Below are positions 7,913 to 14,868 of a stretch of DNA of 19,873 bases, piece after piece (the first letter of the stretch is position 1; every line of letters begins with the position of its first letter). This stretch comes from Chloroflexota bacterium. GTDB lineage: Bacteria > Chloroflexota > Anaerolineae > Anaerolineales > UBA4823. The notes beneath the pieces are model-generated. The model saw only the letters and a list, made by a program, of their open reading frames with translations, was not told where the DNA came from and searched no databases. The stretch spans positions 1 to 19,873 of the forward strand of contig JAUWLJ010000002.1 of assembly GCA_030613705.1 (NCBI GenBank), given 5' to 3'. The position numbers and the translations under genes were made by a program.

Positions 7913-8902
7913 TTGAAGAAACGTATTCTATTAGCATTAGTAGTGACGCTGATTATCGGAGGGCTCTTTTTTTGGTTGGTTGATCTGGACCAAGTAATCG
8001 AGCAGCTGCGTCAGGCTGATTGGCGTCTCTTGGCGGCCGCGATTGGAGCACTTTTGGTCGCCTATGTGCTGTTAGCTGTACGTTGGCGATACTTGTTGGG
8101 AAACAGACCTGGGTTTTTTTCATCGTTTCACTCAGTTAATATTTCCAACCTGGTTAACAGTTTAACCCCCATCCCGGAAATTGCTGTGAGAGTTTTGATC
8201 ACCGGCGGTGGTTCAGGTATGTCGATACCTGGTGCTACCTCAGGCATGCTGGTTGAGCGTTCCTTGGAACAAGTCATGCGTGTTCTGGCGTTCCTGATCG
8301 CACTATTGACTGGTTATGTTATTGCCTTTAAAACTAGTTCCATGCTGGTCAATGGGGGTCTAATTCTAGTTTTCTTGGTATTGATGATATTGATCATCCG
8401 TAATGCTGAAAGCATTGTGTCGTGGATACAAATCCAACTCACTCGTTTTCCAAGGCTTGATCAACGGCGGGTTGAGAATGTACTTTCAGACCTGGTAGAT
8501 GGATTGCGAATGGCCGGTGGTCCTAAGCAGCTGACATATGGCTGGTTTATGTCGTTTGGAATCTGGGCCGCTTTTTTCGTCTTTGCTTATCTGGTGTTAC
8601 TGGGTCTGAATATCCATCTCCCGGTAGAGCAGATGGTGGCGATCACCCTGTTGACTCTGGCTGTTGCCCCCCCATCGGCACCAGGTACGCCGGGTTTGTA
8701 CCAGGCGACCATCGTGGGAGCCCTATCCTTAATTGCTGGACTCGACCCGGCTCTGATGACAGCCTACGCGATCATGGTGCATATCCTGCAGGTGATCCCG
8801 CTGATTGTCCTTGGAATTTGGGGCGCACTGGGCACCAACCTTCATTTGCGGACTTTGTTCCAACAACGCCAAACCGTCCCAGTGGAAGGAGATGAAAGAT
8901 AG
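7913..8902 (+). CDS. flippase-like / UPF0104 (YbhN, LPG-synthase TM type) integral membrane protein
   Basis: A 329-residue polytopic membrane protein of the lysylphosphatidylglycerol-synthase transmembrane family (UPF0104). Members include lipid flippase domains and archaeal AglD relatives; most have no proven substrate. About eight membrane segments are visible (roughly 4-22, 38-56, 122-140, 144-160, 206-226, 236-256, 262-282 and 288-308). Family-like conserved elements are RWRYLL (57-62), the N-S-L-T-P-I-P-E loop ending in an R (82-93) and ER (115-116). The start is TTG at 7913, preceded by AAGGA about 7 bases upstream. No ATG lies in frame nearby. It has its own promoter after glmS, so the shared orientation does not prove a link to amino-sugar metabolism. 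Substrate unknown. Confidence 0.85.
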   Translation: MKKRILLALVVTLIIGGLFFWLVDLDQVIEQLRQADWRLLAAAIGALLVAYVLLAVRWRYLLGNRPGFFSSFHSVNISNLVNSLTPIPEIAVRVLITGGGSGMSIPGATSGMLVERSLEQVMRVLAFLIALLTGYVIAFKTSSMLVNGGLILVFLVLMILIIRNAESIVSWIQIQLTRFPRLDQRRVENVLSDLVDGLRMAGGPKQLTYGWFMSFGIWAAFFVFAYLVLLGLNIHLPVEQMVAITLLTLAVAPPSAPGTPGLYQATIVGALSLIAGLDPALMTAYAIMVHILQVIPLIVLGIWGALGTNLHLRTLFQQRQTVPVEGDER

Positions 8903-9023
8903 GTTGATCTTCAGATAGATTGATTATTAATTCTGCACTTCATTGCCTTGTGAGGGTGACTAACCTTTGCAGGGCCGTTTTGTTTAAATGGGATAGAATT
9001 AATCTCAAATTAAATGATGTGAG
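8903..9023. other. AT-rich intergenic spacer with a weak promoter candidate
   Basis: There is no gene here. A TAGAAT hexamer at 8994-8999 could be the -10 element of the following small ORF, but the nearest TTGCAG (8967-8972) is 21 bases away, too far for a standard promoter. Confidence 0.3.
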
Positions 9024-9233
9024 ATGATAGTGGATCATAAACAGGACTTGGTCAGAATGTTAATCGCACGGCTGGAGCGGCTGTCTGCTGATTCATATTG
9101 GGCACACCAGGCAAGCGGAGTGCGAGGCTCACTGCTGCGGTTGCTGGAGGCAGGGGAACTCGATTCAGAGCGGGGCGGCCCCTTGGTCGAGAGGGGATTT
9201 TATTTGTTAGAGAAAGCAGCCAAGGAGAAGTAA
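9024..9233 (+). CDS. small hypothetical protein, about 67-69 residues
   Basis: I do not recognise this protein. It is short, soluble and probably all-helical, rich in Leu, Arg and Glu. A conserved-looking core, SADSYWAHQASGVRGSLLRLLE (residues 21-42), contains an S-YWAH-ASG-RGSLL pattern. Codon use is like the neighbouring genes, and the frame ends cleanly at TAA. The start is uncertain. ATG at 9024 is immediately preceded by GTGAG with no spacer, so GTG at 9030 (two codons later), with that GAG about 7 bases upstream, may be the true start. Two frames overlapping it (one antisense, one in another phase) look like shadows. It stands alone, with intergenic sequence on both sides, so context gives no role. 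Confidence 0.55.
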   Translation: MIVDHKQDLVRMLIARLERLSADSYWAHQASGVRGSLLRLLEAGELDSERGGPLVERGFYLLEKAAKEK

Positions 9234-9604
9234 GTAATCGAGTATGGGGGATGGTTAGAAGCATAAACCCAAGTTCATAATTAAAAATATATTTAGAACA
9301 CCATTTCCATTCCGAATAAAATTTTTCCGTTGCCTTAAGCCCACAGGGCGGCACGACCTGCGCTGGGCGCAGACGAAGCGAGTGCAGTCAAAGCGTGGCA
9401 GTCCATCACGGGATTGAGCTAATTATCGAAAAGATATACTTCGACTACTTTCTGCTCTGCTCAGTATCCTTCCCGGTGTGCATTGTTGCGAATTCGGAGC
9501 CGGGAACAATCGAAGCGCATTGTTGGGCAAAAAAAATCATCTAATGCTATCGATACACAACCATCCACGAAATTATTCTTGTTTTGTCTTCGAGAAGAAC
9601 AGGA
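9234..9604. other. 371-base non-coding gap with a GC-rich block and short repeats
   Basis: No convincing gene is seen. The flanks are AT-rich, but 9331-9420 is a GC-rich block containing the perfect hairpin CTGCGC-TGG-GCGCAG (9358-9372) and odd stretches such as GACGAAGCGAGTGC. It resembles a dispersed intergenic repeat more than a gene. The 9-mer GCATTGTTG occurs twice (9480-9488 and 9517-9525), and the second copy forms AACAAT/ATTGTT with 9506-9511. An A8 run follows at 9529-9536. None of these makes a proper terminator for the leftward regulator gene. Confidence 0.4.
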
Positions 9605-10228
9605 TCAAGATGTTTCTGATGAGGAGATAATCTTTCCGATTAAAAACACGCAAAACCCGTCGGCCAGGTGAGCTTTGGATTCGATCTGGGTTACGGAATC
9701 ACCAACAAGGATTTCGACCAGGTAAGTGTCCAGCCGGCATAATTCGGGGTGTTCGGGACGGAGATCTGCGAAAGGACAATGCTCGAAAAACATCCTCGGC
9801 GCATCCGCATGCGCCTCCCAGCGAGCCTGGTAACCGAGAGTGTTGAGCTGCTCGGTTGCTTGAACAAGACGTTGGGCTAGGGGGCCGCGCGGGGAAACTT
9901 CGCCTGCTAAATGGCTGGCAACACGCTGCAGATATCTTGCTTCTGCATCTGGTGGGAGATCCTCGAGAGAAGTGGTCAGCAGGGCACTGGAAAGTAAATC
10001 GAAATTGTCCTGTAGAGCCAAAGCCATTAGACTGAATCGCCGGGCTGGACGCCCCCGGCGACCTCTGCGGTCCTGACCAGTGGTGATTACCAACCCTTCC
10101 TCAATCATATGGGAAAGATGGTGGCGTACATTCGCCTGGGTGACTTGCAAGGCGCGGCTGAGTTCAGCTGCTGTTGCGCCAGGTTTATTTCTGATTAAGT
10201 CCAGCAGTCGCTGGCGGGTGGATTTCAC
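9605..10228 (-). CDS. HTH transcriptional regulator with SufR-like C-terminal cysteines
   Basis: A 207-residue DNA-binding regulator. Residues 4-70 form a winged helix-turn-helix of the ArsR/DeoR-like type (TAAELSRALQVTQANVRHHLSHMIEEGLV, then a basic wing RRGRRGRPARRFSL). The C-terminal half has Cys151, Cys164 and Cys193, spaced C-x12-C-x28-C, with Ser178 where a four-Cys C-x12-C-x13-C-x14-C pattern would have its third cysteine. SufR-family repressors ligate a [4Fe-4S] cluster with such cysteines, so cluster sensing is a reasonable inference but not shown. The start is GTG at 10228 with a weak ribosome site; no in-frame ATG is available upstream. The gene is divergent from the iscX-nuo unit, with a palindrome between the two promoters, so it probably controls both itself and that unit. 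Confidence 0.85.
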   Translation of the reverse strand: MKSTRQRLLDLIRNKPGATAAELSRALQVTQANVRHHLSHMIEEGLVITTGQDRRGRRGRPARRFSLMALALQDNFDLLSSALLTTSLEDLPPDAEARYLQRVASHLAGEVSPRGPLAQRLVQATEQLNTLGYQARWEAHADAPRMFFEHCPFADLRPEHPELCRLDTYLVEILVGDSVTQIESKAHLADGFCVFLIGKIISSSETS

Positions 10229-10291
10229 AGTGGCTTGCTCTGGAAAAATTTCTTGGTTAATCTCACTGGTGGCAAATCCTCCATGTGCCCG

Positions 10292-10297
10292 ATTATA
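10292..10297 (-). promoter_or_regulatory. putative -10 element of the regulator gene
   Basis: The minus strand reads TATAAT here, about 64 bases upstream of the GTG start. Its -35 area (about 10315-10320) falls inside the inverted repeat at 10310-10337, which fits autoregulation. Confidence 0.55.
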
Positions 10298-10309
10298 CCT
10301 TTAATTGTT

Positions 10310-10337
10310 ATTAACGCAAATAATAATTAGCGTTAAT
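10310..10337. promoter_or_regulatory. candidate operator: perfect 8-12-8 inverted repeat
   Basis: ATTAACGC (10310-10317) and GCGTTAAT (10330-10337) are exact inverse complements with a 12-base AT-only spacer (28 bases total). It lies 6 bases upstream of the -35 box of the rightward promoter and overlaps the -35 area of the leftward one. Centre-to-centre spacing of the arms is 20 bases, about two helical turns, as expected for a dimeric HTH protein bound on one face. The adjacent regulator is the obvious candidate ligand. Confidence 0.65.
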
Positions 10338-10343
10338 CAAGCT

Positions 10344-10371
10344 TTGACAGGCATAATTTATCCGGTATAAT
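10344..10371 (+). promoter_or_regulatory. strong sigma70-type promoter of the iscX-nuo unit
   Basis: TTGACA (10344-10349) and TATAAT (10366-10371) are both perfect consensus hexamers, 16 bases apart. Transcription should begin near 10377-10380, at or next to the GTG start of the first gene. Confidence 0.8.
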
Positions 10372-10379
10372 TAGCCATT

Positions 10380-10598
10380 GTGAAGTCAGAAGAGAACACC
10401 TTGACCTGGGAAGATTCCTACGCCATAGCCCAGGAATTATTATTGTCACATGCAGATATAAATCTAGAAGACGTTTCATTGATGATGATCTTTCACTGGA
10501 CCTTGGATTTACCTGGTTTTGTGGATGATCCTGAGCTGGCAAATGATGCAATATTGGCAGGAATTTATCAAGAATGGTATGAGGAGGTAGCTTGGTGA
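10380..10598 (+). CDS. IscX-like Fe-S cluster assembly protein
   Basis: A 72-residue acidic protein matching the IscX (YfhJ) pattern: [14 protein letters not shown] near the N-terminus, a central [21 protein letters not shown] segment and a C-terminal W-x-E-E. This parallels the family's WTDS..I.......P..DP....F.DMHQWI..L..F.DDP..SNE.IL..I...W.DE. E. coli IscX binds IscS and iron and tunes Fe-S assembly. Here the family's D-M before H-W is replaced by M-I. The annotated GTG (10380) would be nearly leaderless, because the -10 box ends at 10371. TTG at 10401, with GAAGAG upstream, is an alternative giving a family-typical N-terminus. The stop overlaps the nuoB start (TGATG), implying coupled translation. 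No iscS or iscU is in the window. Confidence 0.8.
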   Translation: MKSEENTLTWEDSYAIAQELLLSHADINLEDVSLMMIFHWTLDLPGFVDDPELANDAILAGIYQEWYEEVAW

Positions 10599-11251
10599 TG
10601 ACAGAAGAAGTAAATATCCCTGGGTACGATATCCCTCCCGAAATGGAAGGCCAGGTAACGATCACTGCGCTGGATAAAATTTATAATTGGAGCCGGCGAA
10701 ATTCAATTTGGCCAATGATGTTTGGACTGGCCTGCTGCGGAATCGAAATGATCTGCGCCGCAACAAGTCGCTATGATTTCTCCCGATTTGGGATGGAAGT
10801 GATGCGACCCAGCCCTCGCCAGAGCGATTTGATGATCGTGTCGGGGACGGTGACCAAGAAGATGATCCCGCAGATTGTACGTCTGTACAACCAGATGCCC
10901 GAACCGAAGTATGTTTTGGCGATGGGTGCCTGCGCCTCTGGAGGCGGCCCATTTAAAGAGGGCTACAGTGTTGTAGATGGCGTTGACAAGTTTATCCCAG
11001 TTGATGTTTATGTCCCCGGTTGCCCTCCAACTCCCCAGGCTTTAATCCACGGACTGATTACCCTGCAGAAGAAAATCGATAAGCAATCGATCAAGAATGT
11101 GCGTTGGTACAGCAAAGATCCTGTTGAACCGATCCCAATACCTTTGTTGGGACCCGATCTGATGGATCCCCGCGATTATGCATTGATTAAACAATATGGC
11201 ACCGAGAAGCTGGCTGAGGATCAACAGGTCCCCGCGGCAGAAGAAGCCTAA
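10598..11251 (+). CDS. nuoB: NADH-quinone oxidoreductase subunit B (NuoB)
   Basis: A complex I Q-module subunit that carries terminal [4Fe-4S] cluster N2 and passes electrons to quinone. I choose ATG 10598 (217 residues), which overlaps the iscX stop as TGATG with GAGGAGG 10 bases upstream. GTG 10595 (spacing 7) is nearly as good. Cluster N2 ligands are present: the tandem Cys46-Cys47 ([10 protein letters not shown]), Cys112 (MGACASGGG) and Cys142 (VPGCPPTPQ). The family motif R-P-S-P-R-Q-S-D-L is also present. Residues after about 175 form a Pro- and acid-rich tail longer than in E. coli NuoB. nuoA does not precede it. nuoCD follows after 14 bases. Confidence 0.97.
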   Translation: MTEEVNIPGYDIPPEMEGQVTITALDKIYNWSRRNSIWPMMFGLACCGIEMICAATSRYDFSRFGMEVMRPSPRQSDLMIVSGTVTKKMIPQIVRLYNQMPEPKYVLAMGACASGGGPFKEGYSVVDGVDKFIPVDVYVPGCPPTPQALIHGLITLQKKIDKQSIKNVRWYSKDPVEPIPIPLLGPDLMDPRDYALIKQYGTEKLAEDQQVPAAEEA

Positions 11252-11265
11252 ATTGGAGTGAAGAA

Positions 11266-13008
11266 ATGAGCGAAGAAGTCCTTGTTGAAGAGAAAACTGA
11301 ATTAGAAGAACGTTTTCCGGAGATCAGCCGGGATGATCGTAAGGGGTATGAAGGATTTATAGTCCCAACCGAGAAGCTAGTTGAGTTTGCCTCCGTTTTG
11401 CGGGATGAATTTGGCTATGACTTCTTGTCCTCAGTAACCGGTGTGGATTATTTGCCGGAGGATCGGATGGAAGTGGTCTATCACGCTTACCAGACAACCG
11501 GAGGGCCTGGGTTATTCTATAAAGTTCAGGTGGATCGCGATGATCCGGTAGTACCATCACTCACTCCAGTCTTTCCAGGAGCAAATTTGCAAGAACGAGA
11601 AGCATGGGATTTGATGGGTATCCGCTTTGAGGATCACCCCAATCTGAAGCGAGTCTTGCTGTGGGAAGGATTCGAAGGACATCCGCTGCGGAAAGATTGG
11701 CGGGAACCGTTTTACGAAGGCGATGGCAAGCCATTTAAGAGCCGCTGGCCAGGTGGGGAAGTGATCCGGGCGGAAGATAGTAATCCCTTCAATAAGAATG
11801 TGGATTATCCAGGAGGTTTTGATCCTGAGCAATGGACACCAGCAAACGAGACAGCCGTATATGCTGGTGTGGGTAGGCTTGATCATGCGGTGAGCGAGAC
11901 TGCCTTGAGCAACGACCAGATCATCGTGAACCTGGGTCCACAGCACCCATCAACACATGGTGTCTTCAGAATGGTGGTTCGCCTGGAAGGAGAGACGGTT
12001 GTCGCTCTCGAACCTGTCATGGGCTATCTGCACCGCAACCATGAGAAGATTGGGGAACGCAACACCTACTTAATGAACATACCGTTCACCGATCGGTTGG
12101 ATTACTTCAACTCGATGAGCAATAACTTTGGGTACGTTTTAGCGGTTGAGAAGCTGATGGGGGTGAAACCACCGGAACGGGCTGAGTACATCCGGGTGAT
12201 GATGGCAGAATTAACCCGCATCGTCAACCATCTGACGGCCATTGGTTTCCTGCTGAATGATCTGGGGGCATTCTTTACCCCATTGCTGTACGCTTTTAAA
12301 GAACGGGAGTTGATCCTGGACATCTTCGAAGCGGTTAGCGGCTCGCGGATGATGTGTAATTATTACCGTTTTGCGGGCGTGGCACGTGATTTGCCAGAAG
12401 GTGTATTTGAGCAGGTAAAGAATCTGGTGCTGCATAGATTATCTGGACAAGTGGACGATCTGGATACTTTCCTGACCGACAACGAGATCGTCCGCGCTCG
12501 GACAATGGGCATTGGTGTACTGACTGCCGAAGAGGCGATTGCCCATTCAGCAGTCGGACCTGTATTGCGAGCATCAGGCGTCCCATATGATGTGCGTCGG
12601 GCTGACCCATATGGAATTTATGACCGTTTTGAGTTCGACGTCGCGGTGCGCTACCATGGCGATATTTACGATCGATACTTGATTCGTCTGGATGAAATTC
12701 GCCAGAGCATTCGCATATTGGAGCAGGTGATCCAGGATATACCTGATGGACCGATCCAGGAAGGAAAACCTCAGTACCAGGTTCGTGTACCCGCCGGAGA
12801 GGCGTATGGTCGAGTCGAGGGCCCCAAAGGCGAGTTGGGTTTCTACGTTGTTTCCAATGGTAAACCAAATCCCTGGCGTTATCACGTGCGGGCGCCATCC
12901 TTCATTAACTTATCTGCCCTGGATGTGATGTGTAAGAATTATAAGATTGCCGATGTAGTCTCTATCTTGGGCTCAATTGACATAGTGCTAGGTGAAACGG
13001 ATCGTTAG
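11266..13008 (+). CDS. nuoC: NADH-quinone oxidoreductase subunit C/D fusion (NuoCD)
   Basis: A 580-residue fusion of two complex I Q-module subunits. Residues about 28-150 are the NuoC (30 kDa) domain, with its signature EREAWDLMGIRFEDHPNLKRVL and RKDW (110-144). A linker (about 150-215) leads to the NuoD (49 kDa) domain, starting NLGPQHPSTHGVFR (222-235) and including GYLHRNHEKIGERNTY (253-268), MAELTRIVNHL and the C-terminal SILGSIDIVLGETDR. The NiFe-binding CxxC pairs of group 4 hydrogenases are absent, so this is a quinone-site subunit, not a hydrogenase. Such C/D fusions occur in several bacterial lineages. A GGAG ribosome site lies about 8 bases before the ATG. It sits 14 bases after nuoB and 51 before nuoI. 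Confidence 0.96.
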   Translation: MSEEVLVEEKTELEERFPEISRDDRKGYEGFIVPTEKLVEFASVLRDEFGYDFLSSVTGVDYLPEDRMEVVYHAYQTTGGPGLFYKVQVDRDDPVVPSLTPVFPGANLQEREAWDLMGIRFEDHPNLKRVLLWEGFEGHPLRKDWREPFYEGDGKPFKSRWPGGEVIRAEDSNPFNKNVDYPGGFDPEQWTPANETAVYAGVGRLDHAVSETALSNDQIIVNLGPQHPSTHGVFRMVVRLEGETVVALEPVMGYLHRNHEKIGERNTYLMNIPFTDRLDYFNSMSNNFGYVLAVEKLMGVKPPERAEYIRVMMAELTRIVNHLTAIGFLLNDLGAFFTPLLYAFKERELILDIFEAVSGSRMMCNYYRFAGVARDLPEGVFEQVKNLVLHRLSGQVDDLDTFLTDNEIVRARTMGIGVLTAEEAIAHSAVGPVLRASGVPYDVRRADPYGIYDRFEFDVAVRYHGDIYDRYLIRLDEIRQSIRILEQVIQDIPDGPIQEGKPQYQVRVPAGEAYGRVEGPKGELGFYVVSNGKPNPWRYHVRAPSFINLSALDVMCKNYKIADVVSILGSIDIVLGETDR

Positions 13009-13059
13009 TCTCCAGGTGATTTCGTACTCCTGACTAGGTATCCACAACGGAGTTTGATT

Positions 13060-13710
13060 ATGGCTGATATGTATGGTAAAGGACTTCTGAAGGGTTTGGG
13101 TGTCACAATTAAACACTTCATGGACACCTATCTGGAAGATATCCGCTGGTTATCGCGCGGAAAACACCGCTATTACACTGCAGAAGGGATTGATAGTCGA
13201 AAGAGCTTTGATACATCTGGCATCTTTACTGTGCAATACCCGGAAGAGAGATTGCCAGTGCCGGAGGAATTTCGCTTTATTCCATTCCTGATTTACGAAG
13301 TAAATGAAGATGGGGAAACACAAGATCGGTGCACTTCGTGCGGTATTTGCGCTAAGGTCTGCCCACCCCAGTGTATCTGGATCGAACGGACCAGTGATCC
13401 AGACACAGGCAGACCGGTTCCCGAACCTGAAGAGTTTTACATCGATATAGACATTTGCATGAACTGCGGCTTGTGTGCTGAATTCTGCCCATTTGATGCG
13501 ATCAAGATGGATCACGATTACGAGATATCGGTATATAATCGCCTCGAGAAAAATATCTTTAATAAGGAGCGGCTCTCACGGCCGGTTTCGTATTACGCAT
13601 CGATTCGACCCACAAATTATGCCCGGGAGGAAGCTGCACGAGCCGAAGCTGAAGCTGCAAAAGCTGCCAAAAAAGCAGCCAGAGAAAAGCGATCAAAGAG
13701 TGGTAAGTAA
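13060..13710 (+). CDS. nuoI: NADH-quinone oxidoreductase subunit I (NuoI), 2x[4Fe-4S] ferredoxin type
   Basis: A complex I connecting-arm subunit with clusters N6a and N6b. I place the start at ATG 13060 (216 residues), with GGAG 7 bases upstream, rather than TTG 13054. Two full ferredoxin motifs are present: C91-x2-C94-x2-C97-x3-C101-P and C133-x2-C136-x2-C139-x3-C143-P. The N-terminus (GLLKGLGVTIKHFM) is the amphipathic membrane-contact helix typical of NuoI. After about residue 185 the protein ends in an Ala/Lys/Glu-rich helical tail (EEAARAEAEAAKAAKKAARE), an unusual extension. No nuoH, J, K, L, M, N or E, F, G follows. The next gene is mrp. Confidence 0.96.
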   Translation: MADMYGKGLLKGLGVTIKHFMDTYLEDIRWLSRGKHRYYTAEGIDSRKSFDTSGIFTVQYPEERLPVPEEFRFIPFLIYEVNEDGETQDRCTSCGICAKVCPPQCIWIERTSDPDTGRPVPEPEEFYIDIDICMNCGLCAEFCPFDAIKMDHDYEISVYNRLEKNIFNKERLSRPVSYYASIRPTNYAREEAARAEAEAAKAAKKAAREKRSKSGK

Positions 13711-13782
13711 TAACAGAGACAGCGAGTCTCAATTATAATAATTTGTGAATTTTCAACGGTAGATTAGATAAGGAAAATTGGA
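13711..13782 (+). other. short spacer with weak hairpin between nuoI and mrp
   Basis: GAGAC (13716-13720) and GTCTC (13726-13730) can form a 5-bp hairpin, followed by AT-rich sequence including TATAAT (13734-13739) but no T-run and no -35 box. It may be an attenuator or nothing. mrp is probably still read from the upstream promoter. Confidence 0.25.
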
Positions 13783-14868
13783 ATGGTAAATGTAAATATT
13801 GTAAGTGAACAAGCAGTCATGGATGCGTTGAGCAAGGTCCAGGAACCCGAGCTGCACAATGACCTGGTCAGCCTGAACATGATTCGCGATGTTAGTATTG
13901 ATGGAGAAGAAGTTGGTTTTACAGTGGTGTTGACAACGCCAGCCTGCCCGCTGCGATCGCAGATCGAGCGTGAGGCGCGTGAAGCTGTTGTCTCAATTCC
14001 AGGTGTAAAAACTGTGGCAATCAAAATGGATGCCAATGTGCCCTCTGATGGCAGGCAGCGCGGCCTCTTGGAATTGCCGATCCGCAATGCAATCGCGGTC
14101 GCCTCCGGGAAGGGTGGTGTGGGTAAGAGCACCTTGGCCGTGAATCTGGCAGTTGTATTAGCCAAATCTGGCGCCCGCGTAGGTCTGCTGGATGCAGACA
14201 TATATGGACCAAATATCCCTACCATGATGGGTGTGGACCACTTACCACCTGCTGGTGAAGATAAATTAAAACCAGCTGAAGCTCATGGCGTGAAATTGAT
14301 GTCGATCGGTTTCATGGTGAAAGCTGATCAACCCTTGATCTGGCGCGGGCCGATGCTTCACTCTGCGATCCGCCAGTTTCTGAGTGATGTTGACTGGGGG
14401 GAGCTGGATTACCTGATTGTCGACCTTCCACCTGGTACGGGAGATGCCGGCTTAAGCCTGGCGCAATCGATGCCATTAAGCGGGGGGGTGATCATAACCT
14501 TACCGCAGCAGGTTTCGCTGGATGATGCCAGACGAGGTCTGGAGATGTTCCGCCAAATGAATGTTCCGATCTTTGGAGTAGTTGAGAATATGAGCTACTT
14601 GGAACTGCCTGATGGAACCCGGATGGATATATTCGGTGAGGGAGGTGGAGAAAGACTGGCTCAAGAAAGTGGAGTTCCATTTATTGGTGCCATCCCTATG
14701 GATCCAGCAGTGCGAGTAAGCGGCGATCAAGGCGTCCCTATCACAGTGAGCGATCCTGATTCCCCAGTTGCCCAGGCATTGAATGCTATCGCCATGGATG
14801 TGGCTGCCAAAGTCAGCGTAGCGGCGATGCAAAATAACGATTTTGTTCCCATCACGATGGTCGGATGA
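13783..14868 (+). CDS. mrp: Mrp/ApbC-type P-loop ATPase, Fe-S cluster carrier, lacking the CxxC pair
   Basis: A 361-residue protein with an N-terminal MIP18/DUF59 domain (about 8-88; conserved TTPACPL with Cys55) and a P-loop NTPase domain from about 100. The deviant Walker A is GKGGVGKST (109-117), followed by [12 protein letters not shown] and DLPPGTGD. Mrp/ApbC proteins bind and transfer Fe-S clusters using a C-x2-C in the ENMSxFxCPxCG segment. Here that place reads [18 protein letters not shown] (268-285), so both cysteines are gone while the flanking ENMS and IFGxGGG are kept. The ATPase should work, but cluster carriage by the usual bridging ligands should not, leaving Cys55 as the only conserved thiol. 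Its position after the nuo genes suits Fe-S maturation. The stop overlaps the next start (ATGA). Confidence 0.93.
   Translation: MVNVNIVSEQAVMDALSKVQEPELHNDLVSLNMIRDVSIDGEEVGFTVVLTTPACPLRSQIEREAREAVVSIPGVKTVAIKMDANVPSDGRQRGLLELPIRNAIAVASGKGGVGKSTLAVNLAVVLAKSGARVGLLDADIYGPNIPTMMGVDHLPPAGEDKLKPAEAHGVKLMSIGFMVKADQPLIWRGPMLHSAIRQFLSDVDWGELDYLIVDLPPGTGDAGLSLAQSMPLSGGVIITLPQQVSLDDARRGLEMFRQMNVPIFGVVENMSYLELPDGTRMDIFGEGGGERLAQESGVPFIGAIPMDPAVRVSGDQGVPITVSDPDSPVAQALNAIAMDVAAKVSVAAMQNNDFVPITMVG

Noticed and set aside
9052..9354. 100-residue leftward ORF overlapping the small orphan gene
   Set aside because: The opposite-strand frame at 9024-9233 has the better amino-acid composition. This frame extends into the non-coding GC-rich block and has no ribosome site.
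9506..9536. Terminator for the leftward regulator gene
   Set aside because: The A-run lies on the wrong side of the stem: in leftward transcription the T-run would precede the hairpin.
12335..12898. 187-residue leftward ORF
   Set aside because: It is antisense to the conserved NuoD domain, with Arg/His/Pro-rich shadow composition.
11266..13008. Group 4 [NiFe] hydrogenase large subunit
   Set aside because: The NuoD-like domain lacks both CxxC nickel-binding pairs and has typical NuoD motifs (GPQHPSTHG, GYLHR).
13716..13739. Rho-independent terminator between nuoI and mrp
   Set aside because: The stem is only 5 bp and no T-run follows, so it is listed only as a weak hairpin in the spacer.
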